From a bacterium (GTDB lineage: Bacteria > Cyanobacteriota > Vampirovibrionia > Obscuribacterales > Obscuribacteraceae), in contig WGMS01000018.1 of assembly GCA_016124935.1 (NCBI GenBank), positions 62,001 through 126,000 on the forward strand: a DNA stretch of 64,000 nt, written 5' to 3'. Made by a program: the position numbers and the translations under genes. Under the pieces are notes generated by a model that saw only the letters and a program-made list of their open reading frames with translations, had not been told where the DNA came from and made no database searches. Positions 41,812-50,073 of this stretch are shown here, one piece after another (the stretch's first letter is position 1; each line of letters starts with the position of its first letter).

Positions 41812-43353
41812 TCAATCCATAATATCAGGGATTTCAGAGATTCCGGAATAATCGCTTTCCCTATCGCCGGCATAAACTTGCCTGCTTGAAGAGACCGTCT
41901 TCTTGCCTTTGTTCCTGTCGCTATCTTTCAACTCGAAAGAGACTTTCATGCCCGGGATGGCAGCATTCAAAGCCTCTGTCACGGTATGGACCTGGGTGAT
42001 GTTGAAGTCAGAAGATGACTTGAACGGCAAAGGTGCAGAAGCAGCCGGCACCACCGCCCTGGTAAAACCGAGCCGTCTTGCCTCTTTTATTCGTCGCTCC
42101 AGGGCCACCACCGGTCTGACTTCACCGGTCAAGCCGATTTCGCCGATAAAGACCGAGCCGGGATCGGTAGAGCGGTCGAGGCTGGAAGTGGCAATCGCCA
42201 CGGCGACACCGAGATCGCCAGCCGGATCGTCTATGTCTATGCCGCCGACCACGTTCACATAAAGGTCCGAGCGAGAGAGCATGATCCCGACCTTCTTCTC
42301 CAGCACCGCCGCTATTTGAAGCAAGCGATTATTGTCCCAGCCGTTAGAGACCCGGCGCGGAGCAGCCAGATTAGTGCCGCTGGCAAGGGCCTGGACCTCG
42401 AGCATTAAAACACGATTGCCCTCGCCGCTTGCTATAACAGCCGTGCCTGATGGTGCCTGTTTTTTGCCCAGAATATTCAGTCTTTCTCCCAGTAAAAGAG
42501 CGCTTGGATTGTCGACTTCAGAAAGACCCTTGTCGGTCATGGTAAAGATAGCCGCTTCCTGGGTAGAGCCGAAGCGGTTCTTCACCGCTCGCAAAATTCG
42601 AAGCTGCCGTGCTCTATCGCCTTCGAACTGGAGCACCACATCCACCATATGCTCGAGCACTCTCGGTCCGGCGATGGAACCATCTTTGGTGACATGGCCG
42701 ACCAGAATGACGGCGGTATTGACAGCTTTCGCCGCCGAAATAATCTCCTGGGCAGACTCTCTAACCTGACCAACAGAGCCCGGAGCACTGCCCATCTCGG
42801 GGTGATAGACAGATTGAATACTGTCTATGATAGCCACTCCTTCTCTCCACTCTAAAAGTCTCTTGCCTATTTCGACCACATTATGCCGAGCATCGATATA
42901 GACATCAGAGTCGAGCATTCCCAGGCGACTGGCCCGAAGACGCACTTGATTGGCCGATTCTTCGCCTGCCACATAAAGGATTTTTTGATATTGAGAAGCG
43001 CTCTTAGCAACCTGTAACAGAAGGGTAGACTTTCCGATGCCCGGATCTCCGGCTAGAAGAGTCACCGAACCGGGCACCAGTCCGCCGCCCAGAACCTCGT
43101 CCAGGTCTTTGATTCCGGTGGTGATCCTGCCTGTTTCGGCCGAGGCTATATCTTTTAGCATAACCGGGGCAAAATCGGCTTCAGGCTCATGGGATCTAAG
43201 GTTCTGACCACCAAGACCGGACTTTGTTTTGGTCTCGATTATCTTCTCTTCGACCAGCGATCCCCAACTGCTGCACTCAGTGCACTTTCCGAGAAACGCG
43301 TTGGAGCAATAGCCGCACTCTTGACATACCCAGCGAGATCTATTCTTTGCCAT
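41812..43353 (-). CDS. radA: DNA repair protein RadA (Sms)
   Basis: A DnaB-like helicase that aids branch migration in RecA-dependent recombination. The N-terminal C4 zinc finger is CQECGYCSNAFLGKCTEC, Walker A is GDPGIGKST, the RadA signature KNRFG is present (VKNRFGSTQEA), and the C-terminal Lon-protease-like domain includes VVGGIDIDDPAGDLGVAVA. The 513 residues include a longer polar tail than usual (DSDRNKGKKTVSSSR). ATG 43353 has GGAGG five bases upstream; the frame could extend to 43374 but lacks a site there. First gene of the radA-uvrC-rarA group. Confidence 0.95.
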   Translation of the reverse strand: MAKNRSRWVCQECGYCSNAFLGKCTECSSWGSLVEEKIIETKTKSGLGGQNLRSHEPEADFAPVMLKDIASAETGRITTGIKDLDEVLGGGLVPGSVTLLAGDPGIGKSTLLLQVAKSASQYQKILYVAGEESANQVRLRASRLGMLDSDVYIDARHNVVEIGKRLLEWREGVAIIDSIQSVYHPEMGSAPGSVGQVRESAQEIISAAKAVNTAVILVGHVTKDGSIAGPRVLEHMVDVVLQFEGDRARQLRILRAVKNRFGSTQEAAIFTMTDKGLSEVDNPSALLLGERLNILGKKQAPSGTAVIASGEGNRVLMLEVQALASGTNLAAPRRVSNGWDNNRLLQIAAVLEKKVGIMLSRSDLYVNVVGGIDIDDPAGDLGVAVAIATSSLDRSTDPGSVFIGEIGLTGEVRPVVALERRIKEARRLGFTRAVVPAASAPLPFKSSSDFNITQVHTVTEALNAAIPGMKVSFELKDSDRNKGKKTVSSSRQVYAGDRESDYSGISEIPDIMD

Positions 43354-43451
43354 GATCGCCTCCGAGAAGATCATTTAACGCGCCACGGTCGTGCATTTGA
43401 CCGAATTAGAGTCTATACTATTACTTTCCTTCTCGATACAGGGAGGTTCTC

Positions 43452-43754
43452 ATGCCAGGTTTGTCCATAATCTTGAGTACAGCGGTGCTACTGGCACCAG
43501 CCACCACTCTTGGCATCACCACACCCAGCCAAGATGAAAAAGTCTTAGAAGTTAAAAAGTCCTTTTCTCAAAATAACCCGCTCATCATCGCCCAGAAATA
43601 CGGCGGCGACCCCCATGGTCCGGATCCCCACGGCAACGATCCTCATGACGAGACCTACGATGCCAAGATGCCCGCGAATCAAAAGCGCAACTTCAACCGG
43701 GCACCTAAAGATGTCTACGGCGACAAGCTACCAAACAACCAGCAACCGTATTAA
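43452..43754 (+). CDS. Small secreted protein with DPHG repeats
   Basis: A 100-residue protein with an N-terminal signal (LSIILSTAVLLAPATTLG). The mature part has three tandem repeats, DPHGPDPHGNDPHD, that could bind divalent metal through Asp and His, then a polar tail rich in Asn, Lys and Pro. I do not recognise a family. The start is supported by GGGAGG six bases upstream. It is divergent from radA and precedes lgt by 74 bases. A Ca or Zn binding role is only suggested by composition. Confidence 0.55.
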   Translation: MPGLSIILSTAVLLAPATTLGITTPSQDEKVLEVKKSFSQNNPLIIAQKYGGDPHGPDPHGNDPHDETYDAKMPANQKRNFNRAPKDVYGDKLPNNQQPY

Positions 43755-43827
43755 AAACTGGCGCTGGCAAGGGACGGACAGTTGTTTATACTAGGCCTGG
43801 AGCCCTAAGCACCCAGGTCTAATTTAG

Positions 43828-44631
43828 ATGTTTCAATCTCCCGGACCGATTCTATTTTCTCTCGGTCCCCTGACAATTCGCTGGTACGGTCTGATGATAG
43901 CCCTGGGCTTCGTGGCAGCCACATATTTTGCCGTCAAACTGGCGGAGCGCCTGGAGCTTGATTCGGAAAAATATGTCAACGGCGCGCTGATAGGATTCAT
44001 CGGCGGCATTATCGGAGCGAGGCTTTATTACGTCGCTGTCTCCTGGAGCTATTTTTCGACCCATTTGAGTGAGATCCCGATGACCTGGAACGGCGGTATG
44101 TCGATTCATGGCGGTATTATAGGTGGTGTCGGTCTGGGGGTGCTTTATTTATATCTTTCCGGATTTCCGGTTTTGAGAGCCTTCGATCTCTCCGGTGTCG
44201 GTCTTGCTCTGGGGCAGAGCATCGGGCGCTGGGGAAATTTCTTCAATTCAGAAGCCTTCGGAAGCCCTGTTTCCGACAGCTTTCCGCTCAAGCTTTTCAT
44301 ACCGCTCGATATGCGCCCGAAAGGCTCTTTCAACCACGAATATTATCACCCGACCTTTCTCTATGAATCGCTCCTTGATCTGATTCTCTTTCTTCTACTC
44401 TTTAACATCGTCTCTAAAAAGCTGGTGAACTATCCGGGTATGACCTTCGCCGTCTATCTCTTCGGCTATTCATTGATCAGGCTGATGATAGAGCCGATGC
44501 GTATGGACAGCATACGAGCGGCAAGCGGCACCCCGGTGCCTATAATTGCAAGCATCGTCTGTGCCGCCCTTGCCCTGGTGGCAGCGTTGATTCTATTTTT
44601 CTATCACAAGAAAAAATCGAAAGCCGCTTAG
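43828..44631 (+). CDS. lgt: Prolipoprotein diacylglyceryl transferase
   Basis: This inner-membrane enzyme transfers diacylglyceryl from phosphatidylglycerol to the lipobox Cys of prolipoproteins, such as the RND adaptor in this window. The 267 residues form seven TM helices. The Lgt signature GRWGNFFNSEAFG (about 134-146), the catalytic-region His in GGMSIHGGIIGG (about 89-100) and the C-terminal LIRLMIEPMRMDS segment are all present. The length is normal. The N-terminus (SPGPILFSLGPLTIRWYGLM) matches the family start, so ATG 43828 is correct. Confidence 0.95.
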   Translation: MFQSPGPILFSLGPLTIRWYGLMIALGFVAATYFAVKLAERLELDSEKYVNGALIGFIGGIIGARLYYVAVSWSYFSTHLSEIPMTWNGGMSIHGGIIGGVGLGVLYLYLSGFPVLRAFDLSGVGLALGQSIGRWGNFFNSEAFGSPVSDSFPLKLFIPLDMRPKGSFNHEYYHPTFLYESLLDLILFLLLFNIVSKKLVNYPGMTFAVYLFGYSLIRLMIEPMRMDSIRAASGTPVPIIASIVCAALALVAALILFFYHKKKSKAA

Positions 44632-44640
44632 CTTATAGCG

Positions 44641-45294
44641 TTATCGCCCGCCTTTCAAAAGCGAATGTTTGACCGGCTTTGTCCTGCTGGTTACTTCACC
44701 AGTCACTTTCGTACGGCTGGAAGACTCCGCGCCACCATTTGCTGAGCCTGGATCTTTGTATTTGAGAGTTACCGGCATAGAGCTGGCGCTTGCAGTAGAA
44801 GTCGGGTTCGGACGAATACGCAGTGGTCTTTGATCACCGTTTGCTGGCGGCTTCATATGCCCGGTCACAGACTTGTTCTGCATCACGCCCATTTTAGTGC
44901 CGGGCAGATTATTGCGTCTCTCGAGACTGCCCATATTAGATTCGAAGCCTGACTGGGGCAGCTGATTGGTGTCGATGACCACAGAGCCGCCACCACCATT
45001 GCCACCGCCATTTGACAGAGAAGGGAGATTGACATCGGTTACAGTACCTTGTCCCTGGGGCACTGCCGGGATGTTGATACGCAGCAGATTCGGTCCTTCC
45101 TTAGGTCTTCTATGATCGATAATCTCCGGAGTCTCATCAAGAACATATATTTTGCGCCGTCCCTGGAAAGGCTTTACTTTCTCCAGCTTAGAAGTATCGA
45201 CATAGATGCCGCCCTGGGCCTGAGCCTGGGGACAGGCGAAAGCCAGAACCAGTAATGGAGTAGCGAAAGCCATTGTAGAAACGAGATTATTCAT
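44641..45294 (-). CDS. Secreted low-complexity protein, unknown function
   Basis: A 217-residue protein with a signal peptide (STMAFATPLLVLAFACPQAQA). The mature part is rich in Gly, Asn, Pro and Ser, with a Gly-rich stretch (NGGGNGGGGS) and a basic tail (SRTKVTGEVTSRTKPVKHSLLKGG). The tail motif TKVTGEV resembles TRVTGTV and TKADVYGKI at the ends of the two Lys/Pro-rich proteins of the secretion locus, so they may share an attachment or export feature. GGGAG lies seven bases upstream of the ATG. It is convergent with lgt. Confidence 0.55.
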   Translation of the reverse strand: MNNLVSTMAFATPLLVLAFACPQAQAQGGIYVDTSKLEKVKPFQGRRKIYVLDETPEIIDHRRPKEGPNLLRINIPAVPQGQGTVTDVNLPSLSNGGGNGGGGSVVIDTNQLPQSGFESNMGSLERRNNLPGTKMGVMQNKSVTGHMKPPANGDQRPLRIRPNPTSTASASSMPVTLKYKDPGSANGGAESSSRTKVTGEVTSRTKPVKHSLLKGGR

Positions 45295-45488
45295 ATGAGC
45301 ACTCCCAAAAATCGCGCCAGCATGAAGTCGAACCCATGGCGATGCAAAATCGCCAAAAGCCCTTATATTTATGAACCGCCACCGTTGCCAAGAGGCAAAA
45401 TCATATCGATTCTGGATCAGATGGCAATGAGTTTCTATGGGGTAAACCCGGGATATCTATATCGACCTTGTCCCGCTTTTGCAGAATG

Positions 45489-45494
45489 TATACT
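45489..45494 (+). promoter_or_regulatory. Possible -10 element of the toxin-immunity operon
   Basis: TATACT lies about 34 bases before GTG 45523, with ribosome-binding site AAGGGAA between them. The -35 region (TTGTCC at 45468-45473, 15-base spacer) is weak, so the call is tentative. Confidence 0.35.
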
Positions 45495-45522
45495 AGAACT
45501 ATCACTCCAAGGGAATTTCCAA

Positions 45523-47376
45523 GTGTCCGACAATGCTGAAAAGTCCAAACGAGTTGAAGGAAGCGAAAGCGCGCTAACCGAAAGGCGCGCGTCTGAAATT
45601 GGGAAAAATGAGGTAGACCAAGAACTTCCAGCCTGGACAAGAAGTAAACAAGAAGCCGACGAGAAATTCAAAGCGGCCGGTCTAGAGGACAAACCCCGAG
45701 ATAATTTTGTAAGCGGGACAATCGGTCGCGTTCAAATAGAAGGAGACAACGGAGAGATTCTCGTAAAGGGAATACCAGCCAAAGCCGAAACACAAGAGCA
45801 GCAAGATACCCCGTCTGATACGGTTTCTGAATTGACCCTTAGAGCGATGGGAGACACTGATCCCAGAGCCCAAGCTATGTACGAGATTCGGAAAGGAATC
45901 AAAGCTCACATGCCGGAAGGTGAAGCCAGAGATCAAGCTATTACCGTTGCCCGGCAGACTGAGAAAGAGTTATTTCAAGACTTTCTGATGACCGACGATA
46001 CGATGTCGGCCTATGATTCTTTACCAGTTATCAATCCCGAAATGGTGGCAAACAGTAATCACATGGAAGGCCAAATCACTGAATTTGCTCAACCTGAGAA
46101 CAACCCGATAGGCTGGTTTGAAGCTGCTCATAAGATCTCCCAACTACCTTTTGAGAAGCAGATTGAAATAATCGGTACCGGTCTTGGTGCTGGATTCACT
46201 GAATACAATCAGCAACAAACAGAACGGTCAATAGGTGCTCTCATAGGCACAGTTCAAGGTGCTGGAACGATTGCCACCAACTTAGGAAAGATTGCTGATT
46301 TCAGCGCTTACCTACTGATTAACGATCATGAGAGAGCAGGACAAGTGGGCGCCGAGTTTGGAGAAGCCCTTGGGGAAAGCATTGTCGGAGGTTTCAGGCT
46401 TTTTGAAGGGGCGCACAAGTATTTGAACGATGTGGGCAAAGCCGGCTATGAAGGTGATTACACCAAAGTTTTCAGAGATATAGACAACCTGGGAAAACAC
46501 CTGGACAAAGCCTGGTCTGAATTGCCTCCCCGAGAGCAATCCAGGATACTATCCAAGCTAGGAACAGAATTAGCTGCCGATGGACTGATCGGGCTTGGAG
46601 CAGCTAAAGCAGCCGGCAATGTACCCAGCCAGTTAACAAAGATTCTCGACACAGTATCGCATGACGCCCAACGACTTCATTTGGCTAGTAGGAAAGTCAC
46701 CCGGAAGTCAGTAAATGCGCTCCTGAGCGCCTTCGATGATATTTTTCAACCTATGGCGGATACAGGAATGGGCGTAAAATTGCCAGTTCCGAAATCATCC
46801 ATGACTGACGGATCCAAGATGTTGATGTCCCAAGCGGACAACCTTAATGGTCAAGAGAAATTGGTCAACAGAGGAATGGATGCAGCAGGAAAAGGTTTAA
46901 AGTTTAGTGATGAATCAGGAATTGAACTTGGAGAGCTGCGATTGGGACAAGATAAGGTCTGGGAGCAAGCAACATTCCCTCGTGGCGACGACATTCATGT
47001 TGTATTAGGAGAGAATCTTCCTGCTGGTACAAAGACAATTGACAGGGTCGTCATCAAAGACGGTATAGTCGAAGGTCAAAAATCAATTGATCTGACTGCT
47101 GATAGCTACGCTGATCCCAAAAAGCTTGAGAGTAGACTACGCAGTTATGTTTCGGGTATGAAAAATTATGATGGACAAAAGAAACCTCGTATGTCTTTTA
47201 AAATGAAAGAGCAAGAAATTGACCAAAAGATTTTACATATAGGTATTAAGGACAGCTCGATGACCGAGCAACAACGAGATGTATTTGAAAATATCGGCAA
47301 ACAGATTCTAGAGTACAATGACGTTCTCCCCATCGGCAAAGCCCCGCTTAGACTCAAGGTAACGGTAGTTAAATGA
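45523..47376 (+). CDS. Polymorphic toxin with C-terminal CdiA-like nuclease domain
   Basis: The 617-residue protein has no signal peptide. A polar N-terminal region (1-190) is followed by a helical, Gly/Ala-rich pre-toxin region (about 220-380, HERAGQVGAEFGEALGESIVGG). The C-terminal domain (about 446-617) has the pattern of PD-(D/E)XK-like CdiA-CT toxins: TFPRGDDIHVVLGENLP, the Asp in KTIDR (about 503), and GQKSIDL (about 520) as the Q-x-K motif, then ADSYADPKKLESRL. It probably cleaves RNA or DNA in target cells. GTG 45523 has AAGGGAA nine bases upstream. An upstream ATG at 45295 abuts the divergent gene's ATG (CATATG), leaving no room for control signals, so it is rejected. The overlapping next gene is the presumed immunity protein. 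Confidence 0.68.
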   Translation: MSDNAEKSKRVEGSESALTERRASEIGKNEVDQELPAWTRSKQEADEKFKAAGLEDKPRDNFVSGTIGRVQIEGDNGEILVKGIPAKAETQEQQDTPSDTVSELTLRAMGDTDPRAQAMYEIRKGIKAHMPEGEARDQAITVARQTEKELFQDFLMTDDTMSAYDSLPVINPEMVANSNHMEGQITEFAQPENNPIGWFEAAHKISQLPFEKQIEIIGTGLGAGFTEYNQQQTERSIGALIGTVQGAGTIATNLGKIADFSAYLLINDHERAGQVGAEFGEALGESIVGGFRLFEGAHKYLNDVGKAGYEGDYTKVFRDIDNLGKHLDKAWSELPPREQSRILSKLGTELAADGLIGLGAAKAAGNVPSQLTKILDTVSHDAQRLHLASRKVTRKSVNALLSAFDDIFQPMADTGMGVKLPVPKSSMTDGSKMLMSQADNLNGQEKLVNRGMDAAGKGLKFSDESGIELGELRLGQDKVWEQATFPRGDDIHVVLGENLPAGTKTIDRVVIKDGIVEGQKSIDLTADSYADPKKLESRLRSYVSGMKNYDGQKKPRMSFKMKEQEIDQKILHIGIKDSSMTEQQRDVFENIGKQILEYNDVLPIGKAPLRLKVTVVK

Positions 47377-47867
47377 GAGCGAAACCTTATTGCAATTTAG
47401 ATCTGGTAATGATGGCCGATAAAGCTATTATGCCTACAGATGCCAGAACATCTAGTCAGTGGCATCTATCTATCGAACCAGTAGAAGTCTTTGACTATCG
47501 AAACAGAGAAGATTTTATTGCGGCTTGCAATAGAGCTATAGAAAGAGGGATCCAGGATATTCCTATGCCTTCTGATGATCAAATGGTATGGAATGATGAA
47601 GGTCCGGCAATGAAACAGCCAATAGAACTCAAATATGCTGCACTTAACTCCTGGGATGATCTAGAAAGGAAGTCAATTTATCTCACGGTTGAATGCTATG
47701 ACCAAGGATTTCTTGTAGAGTCTTGGGGACGCGCCCAAAATGGCAAATGGAGTGATGATAAAGTCTTGGAACTACGTCTCGAACCAGAGGTGGGAATAGA
47801 AGGTGTAGTAGACGCTATACTTGAGCACCTCCAGACAAGAAAAGATCTGCCGGGCATGTCACTATGA
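47373..47867 (+). CDS. Presumed immunity protein of the toxin
   Basis: A 164-residue acidic cytoplasmic protein. The start ATG overlaps the toxin stop (ATGA), the arrangement expected of toxin-immunity pairs, where immunity must be made with the toxin. The N-terminus KPYCNLDLVMMADKAIMP and the alternating strands (KSIYLTVECYDQGFLVESWGRA) resemble CdiI-type proteins that pair with PD-(D/E)XK CdiA-CT toxins. I rely mainly on position, size and the toxin's type. An IS lies 112 bases downstream. Confidence 0.65.
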   Translation: MRAKPYCNLDLVMMADKAIMPTDARTSSQWHLSIEPVEVFDYRNREDFIAACNRAIERGIQDIPMPSDDQMVWNDEGPAMKQPIELKYAALNSWDDLERKSIYLTVECYDQGFLVESWGRAQNGKWSDDKVLELRLEPEVGIEGVVDAILEHLQTRKDLPGMSL

Positions 47868-47949
47868 AGATCTCCACAGCTATCTTCGAATTGGCATCAC
47901 TAATGGTATTAATCGTTGAGAAAGCTGATATTCACTGTCCTTGAAGCAC

Positions 47950-49440
47950 TGGTTGTCTGATACAGTTTTGATACCGGCTTACGCGGCCAGTTGTTGGAGC
48001 CCGGCTATTGATGAACGTGCACGAGCCTTCCTGTGACGAACTATCTTCAGTAGATTGTGAGCTGCACAGACAAGGAGCCATTCCCCTTGAACCTTTGTCA
48101 GTCCACGAAATGAGAAACGGCGAAACTCAAGATTCGCCTCCTTGATTTGTCCGAAGGCTGGCTCAACGATTGCTTTGCGTTGGGCGTAGGCGGTTTTGCC
48201 AGCCTTCGTGCGGAGTTTTCTTCGCATCAAATCTGCGGTAGATATGTCATTGGGAATTCGCCCTCTCGGCGGGCCTTCAGATGCAGAGCCACTCTTGAGT
48301 CTGCCTGGTGATATCAGCCATTCGGTAGTTTTGTACTTCGCTTTCAGATTTTCAGTCACCGCCTCGCTGAAGTATCCAGCATCTGCAAGACCGCGGCCTG
48401 GTAGTACACCGACTTGGTCGACAGTTTTTTGCACAAGTGGCTCCAATTGCTGTTTGTCATTGCCGGCTTGCGTAACAAAGGCAGCAAGAATTATCTGGCT
48501 GCCTTTATCTACCGCGGCCTGCGCATTGTAGCATTGCTCAAAACTGGCTCCCTTTTTCATGATCCTCGATTCTGGATCGGTGAAGTTTCGCTGATCCTTC
48601 TCCTTGGGTGGCTCTCCAGTTTCTTCCAGACGTTGATCCTCAAGTGCAAACCTTGCTTCTTGAATCCTCGCAAAACGGCTACGCTTAAACTCAAGCTCTT
48701 CCTCGATTTCCTTCTTTCGCTGAACTGATGCCGTTCTTCTCTCCTTCTTCAAGGTCTCCATCTCCTCATGCAGGCTCTGAACTGTAGTGCACATACGCTC
48801 GTAGCTCATTGCCTTGTGTTTAGAAGCGTTGGCCAGCATCTTCGTTCCATCAAATGCCACATCCCGCATTTCAACCAAATCGTCATCGAGAGCCAACGAG
48901 ACCGTTTGTGGAAACACATTGGCTAATGCGTCTGCTTTCTCCGCTCGAAATTTAGTAATAGTGCTGAAACTTGGCGTCAAGCCACCTGTCAGATACCTGA
49001 AGTCGAGGCGTTCAACGCATGCCTGTGCTATCTTTCGACTTGAAGTCAAACCAACCATGTATCCATACACTACTATCTTCAGCAACATCAACGGATCGTA
49101 GCTCGGTCGACCATGCGTTTCGCGGATTCGAGACCCGGCAATTTCTGAAGTATCAATTTCCTGTTCGATAATCTCATTGAAACACTTCACCTGATGATCG
49201 GCCGGTAGCCAACAACCTGGGTCGCTTGGAACCAGACACAGCTGGTGTACATTCGAAGCAACAACCCTACTCATGCTGCACCTCCAGCCGGTTGCAGCCC
49301 ATCTAAGAATCTGGTATTCTTCCGCATTAGAAAAACTCTTCTGTTTGGCGTAACTTGTTTTTGCAACCAAATGATCGCTCAAAGAGTTGAGTTTTTCAAC
49401 CCATTTGATACTGTAAACGATACCGTCTGAGAAATTGCCA
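47950..49440 (-). mobile_element. IS1182-like insertion sequence (ends approximate)
   Basis: The element contains one complete transposase gene. Related sequences with the core GATAC-N-GTTT/GATACC lie on both sides (about 47959-47976 and 49408-49427) and may mark imperfect terminal repeats. I could not find a clean target duplication, so the limits are approximate. The element lies between the toxin-immunity pair and the Cas9 remnant. Confidence 0.5.
47979..49274 (-). CDS. IS1182-family DDE transposase
   Basis: The 431-residue protein begins with the IS1182-type N-terminal DUF772 domain (PSYDPLMLLKIVVYGYMVGLTSSRKIAQ) and continues with the DDE core. The acidic residues lie in VAFDGTKMLA (about 138), GRGLADAGYFS (about 294) and KAIVEPAFGQIKE (about 372). 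A Lys/Glu-rich coiled coil (about 160-220) sits between D1 and D2. The start is ATG 49274 because GGAGG lies six bases upstream; the longer frame to 49382 adds a poorly conserved stretch. The gene appears intact, so the IS may still be active. Confidence 0.85.
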   Translation of the reverse strand: MSRVVASNVHQLCLVPSDPGCWLPADHQVKCFNEIIEQEIDTSEIAGSRIRETHGRPSYDPLMLLKIVVYGYMVGLTSSRKIAQACVERLDFRYLTGGLTPSFSTITKFRAEKADALANVFPQTVSLALDDDLVEMRDVAFDGTKMLANASKHKAMSYERMCTTVQSLHEEMETLKKERRTASVQRKKEIEEELEFKRSRFARIQEARFALEDQRLEETGEPPKEKDQRNFTDPESRIMKKGASFEQCYNAQAAVDKGSQIILAAFVTQAGNDKQQLEPLVQKTVDQVGVLPGRGLADAGYFSEAVTENLKAKYKTTEWLISPGRLKSGSASEGPPRGRIPNDISTADLMRRKLRTKAGKTAYAQRKAIVEPAFGQIKEANLEFRRFSFRGLTKVQGEWLLVCAAHNLLKIVRHRKARARSSIAGLQQLAA

Positions 49441-49510
49441 GGACTTTACAATCTCTCGGCTCTGTCGGGCCCGATCAGTTCCTGGTTTGTGACCACATTG
49501 AACTTTTAGA

Positions 49511-49909
49511 TCAGGCTCCTAGGTGATAAAACACTCGACCAAGTTCATATAAAGCCAGTTCTTCCTCCAGAGCTATTTTTCTCAACAAATAGGGGTCGCT
49601 TACATCAGGTGCAGTAAACAGTCGAAGTCTTTCTACTTCCGTAGCTGGAAGCAACTGGAATTCAGCTAACTTAACCAATAGATTGTGTTTTCTCTTAGCT
49701 CGCCTCTGAACTTGCCTTCTTTGCGCTCTTGCTCGACGCCTAGCTTGGTTTAGTGGAGTTTGTGTTTTCTTATCGACCACTTCCGGAAAAACTCTGACTC
49801 CACAATCTACCAGACCAGCCGGATCTCCCTTACTATCCAATTTGATTAGTGCCCATCCAATTGAGCTACTACCAAGATCCAATCCTAAAGCGAGGCTTTC
49901 TGCGCTCAT
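49511..49909 (-). pseudogene. cas9: Cas9 N-terminal remnant (RuvC-I and bridge helix)
   Basis: The first 132 codons of a Cas9 gene. RuvC-I is LALGLDLGSSSIGWALI (Asp at residue 10 or 11 as the catalytic Asp). The arginine-rich bridge helix follows (NQARRRARAQRRQVQRRAKR, about 54-73), then the start of the recognition lobe with DPYLLRKIALEEELALYELG, which matches the segment before YHLAQRRGF in type II-C enzymes. The frame breaks off after FYHLGA with a TGA. HNH, RuvC-II/III and PI domains are missing, so the protein cannot cleave DNA. A good ribosome-binding site (AAGGGGG, eight bases) precedes the ATG. The break lies about 70-80 bases from the edge of the IS, which suggests IS-linked deletion. 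No other known protein family combines these motifs. Confidence 0.85.
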
Positions 49910-49954
49910 ATGAGATCCCCCTTGCGCTATTTCGCAATTCTAGATAAGATTCCT

Positions 49955-50073
49955 GAGTAATTTTAACTGACCGATGTCTGCATTGCTTTCTACAATAAGT
50001 AAGCGAAAGCTTCGCAGGATATGCCCCTCGGGCTAAACCTTCCAGCCTCCGTAATGGGGGCTGTTCTTTTTAT
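49955..50073 (+). ncRNA. tracrRNA-like element, divergent from the Cas9 remnant
   Basis: The sequence CTACAATAAGTAAGCGAAAG (49990-50009) has the CUACAAUAAGG-type junction seen in Neisseria-type II-C tracrRNAs. AAGC-GAAA-GCTT forms the nexus-like hairpin. A C/G-rich element (GCCCCTCGGGC) follows, and an intrinsic terminator ends the RNA (CAGCCTCC and GGGGGCTG stem, then CTTTTT, 50043-50070). The stretch before it (about 49960-49997, ATGTCTGCATTGCTTTCTACAA) would be the anti-repeat and predicts a CRISPR repeat starting like GTTGTAGAAAGCAATG. No such repeat is found in the window. The 5' end is not known. Confidence 0.65.
50043..50070 (+). terminator. Intrinsic terminator of the tracrRNA-like element
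   Basis: Stem CAGCCTCC with GGGGGCTG (one T-G wobble), five-base loop, then TTCTTTTTATTTT. It faces the plus strand, so it cannot serve the minus-strand TPR gene. Confidence 0.75.

Noticed and set aside
45295..45522. N-terminal extension of the toxin from ATG 45295
   Set aside because: It abuts the divergent gene's start and contains the -10 and ribosome-binding site of the better GTG start.
49275..49382. Longer transposase N-terminus from 49382
   Set aside because: A strong GGAGG sits six bases before ATG 49274, and the extra 36 residues have no IS1182 similarity that I can see.
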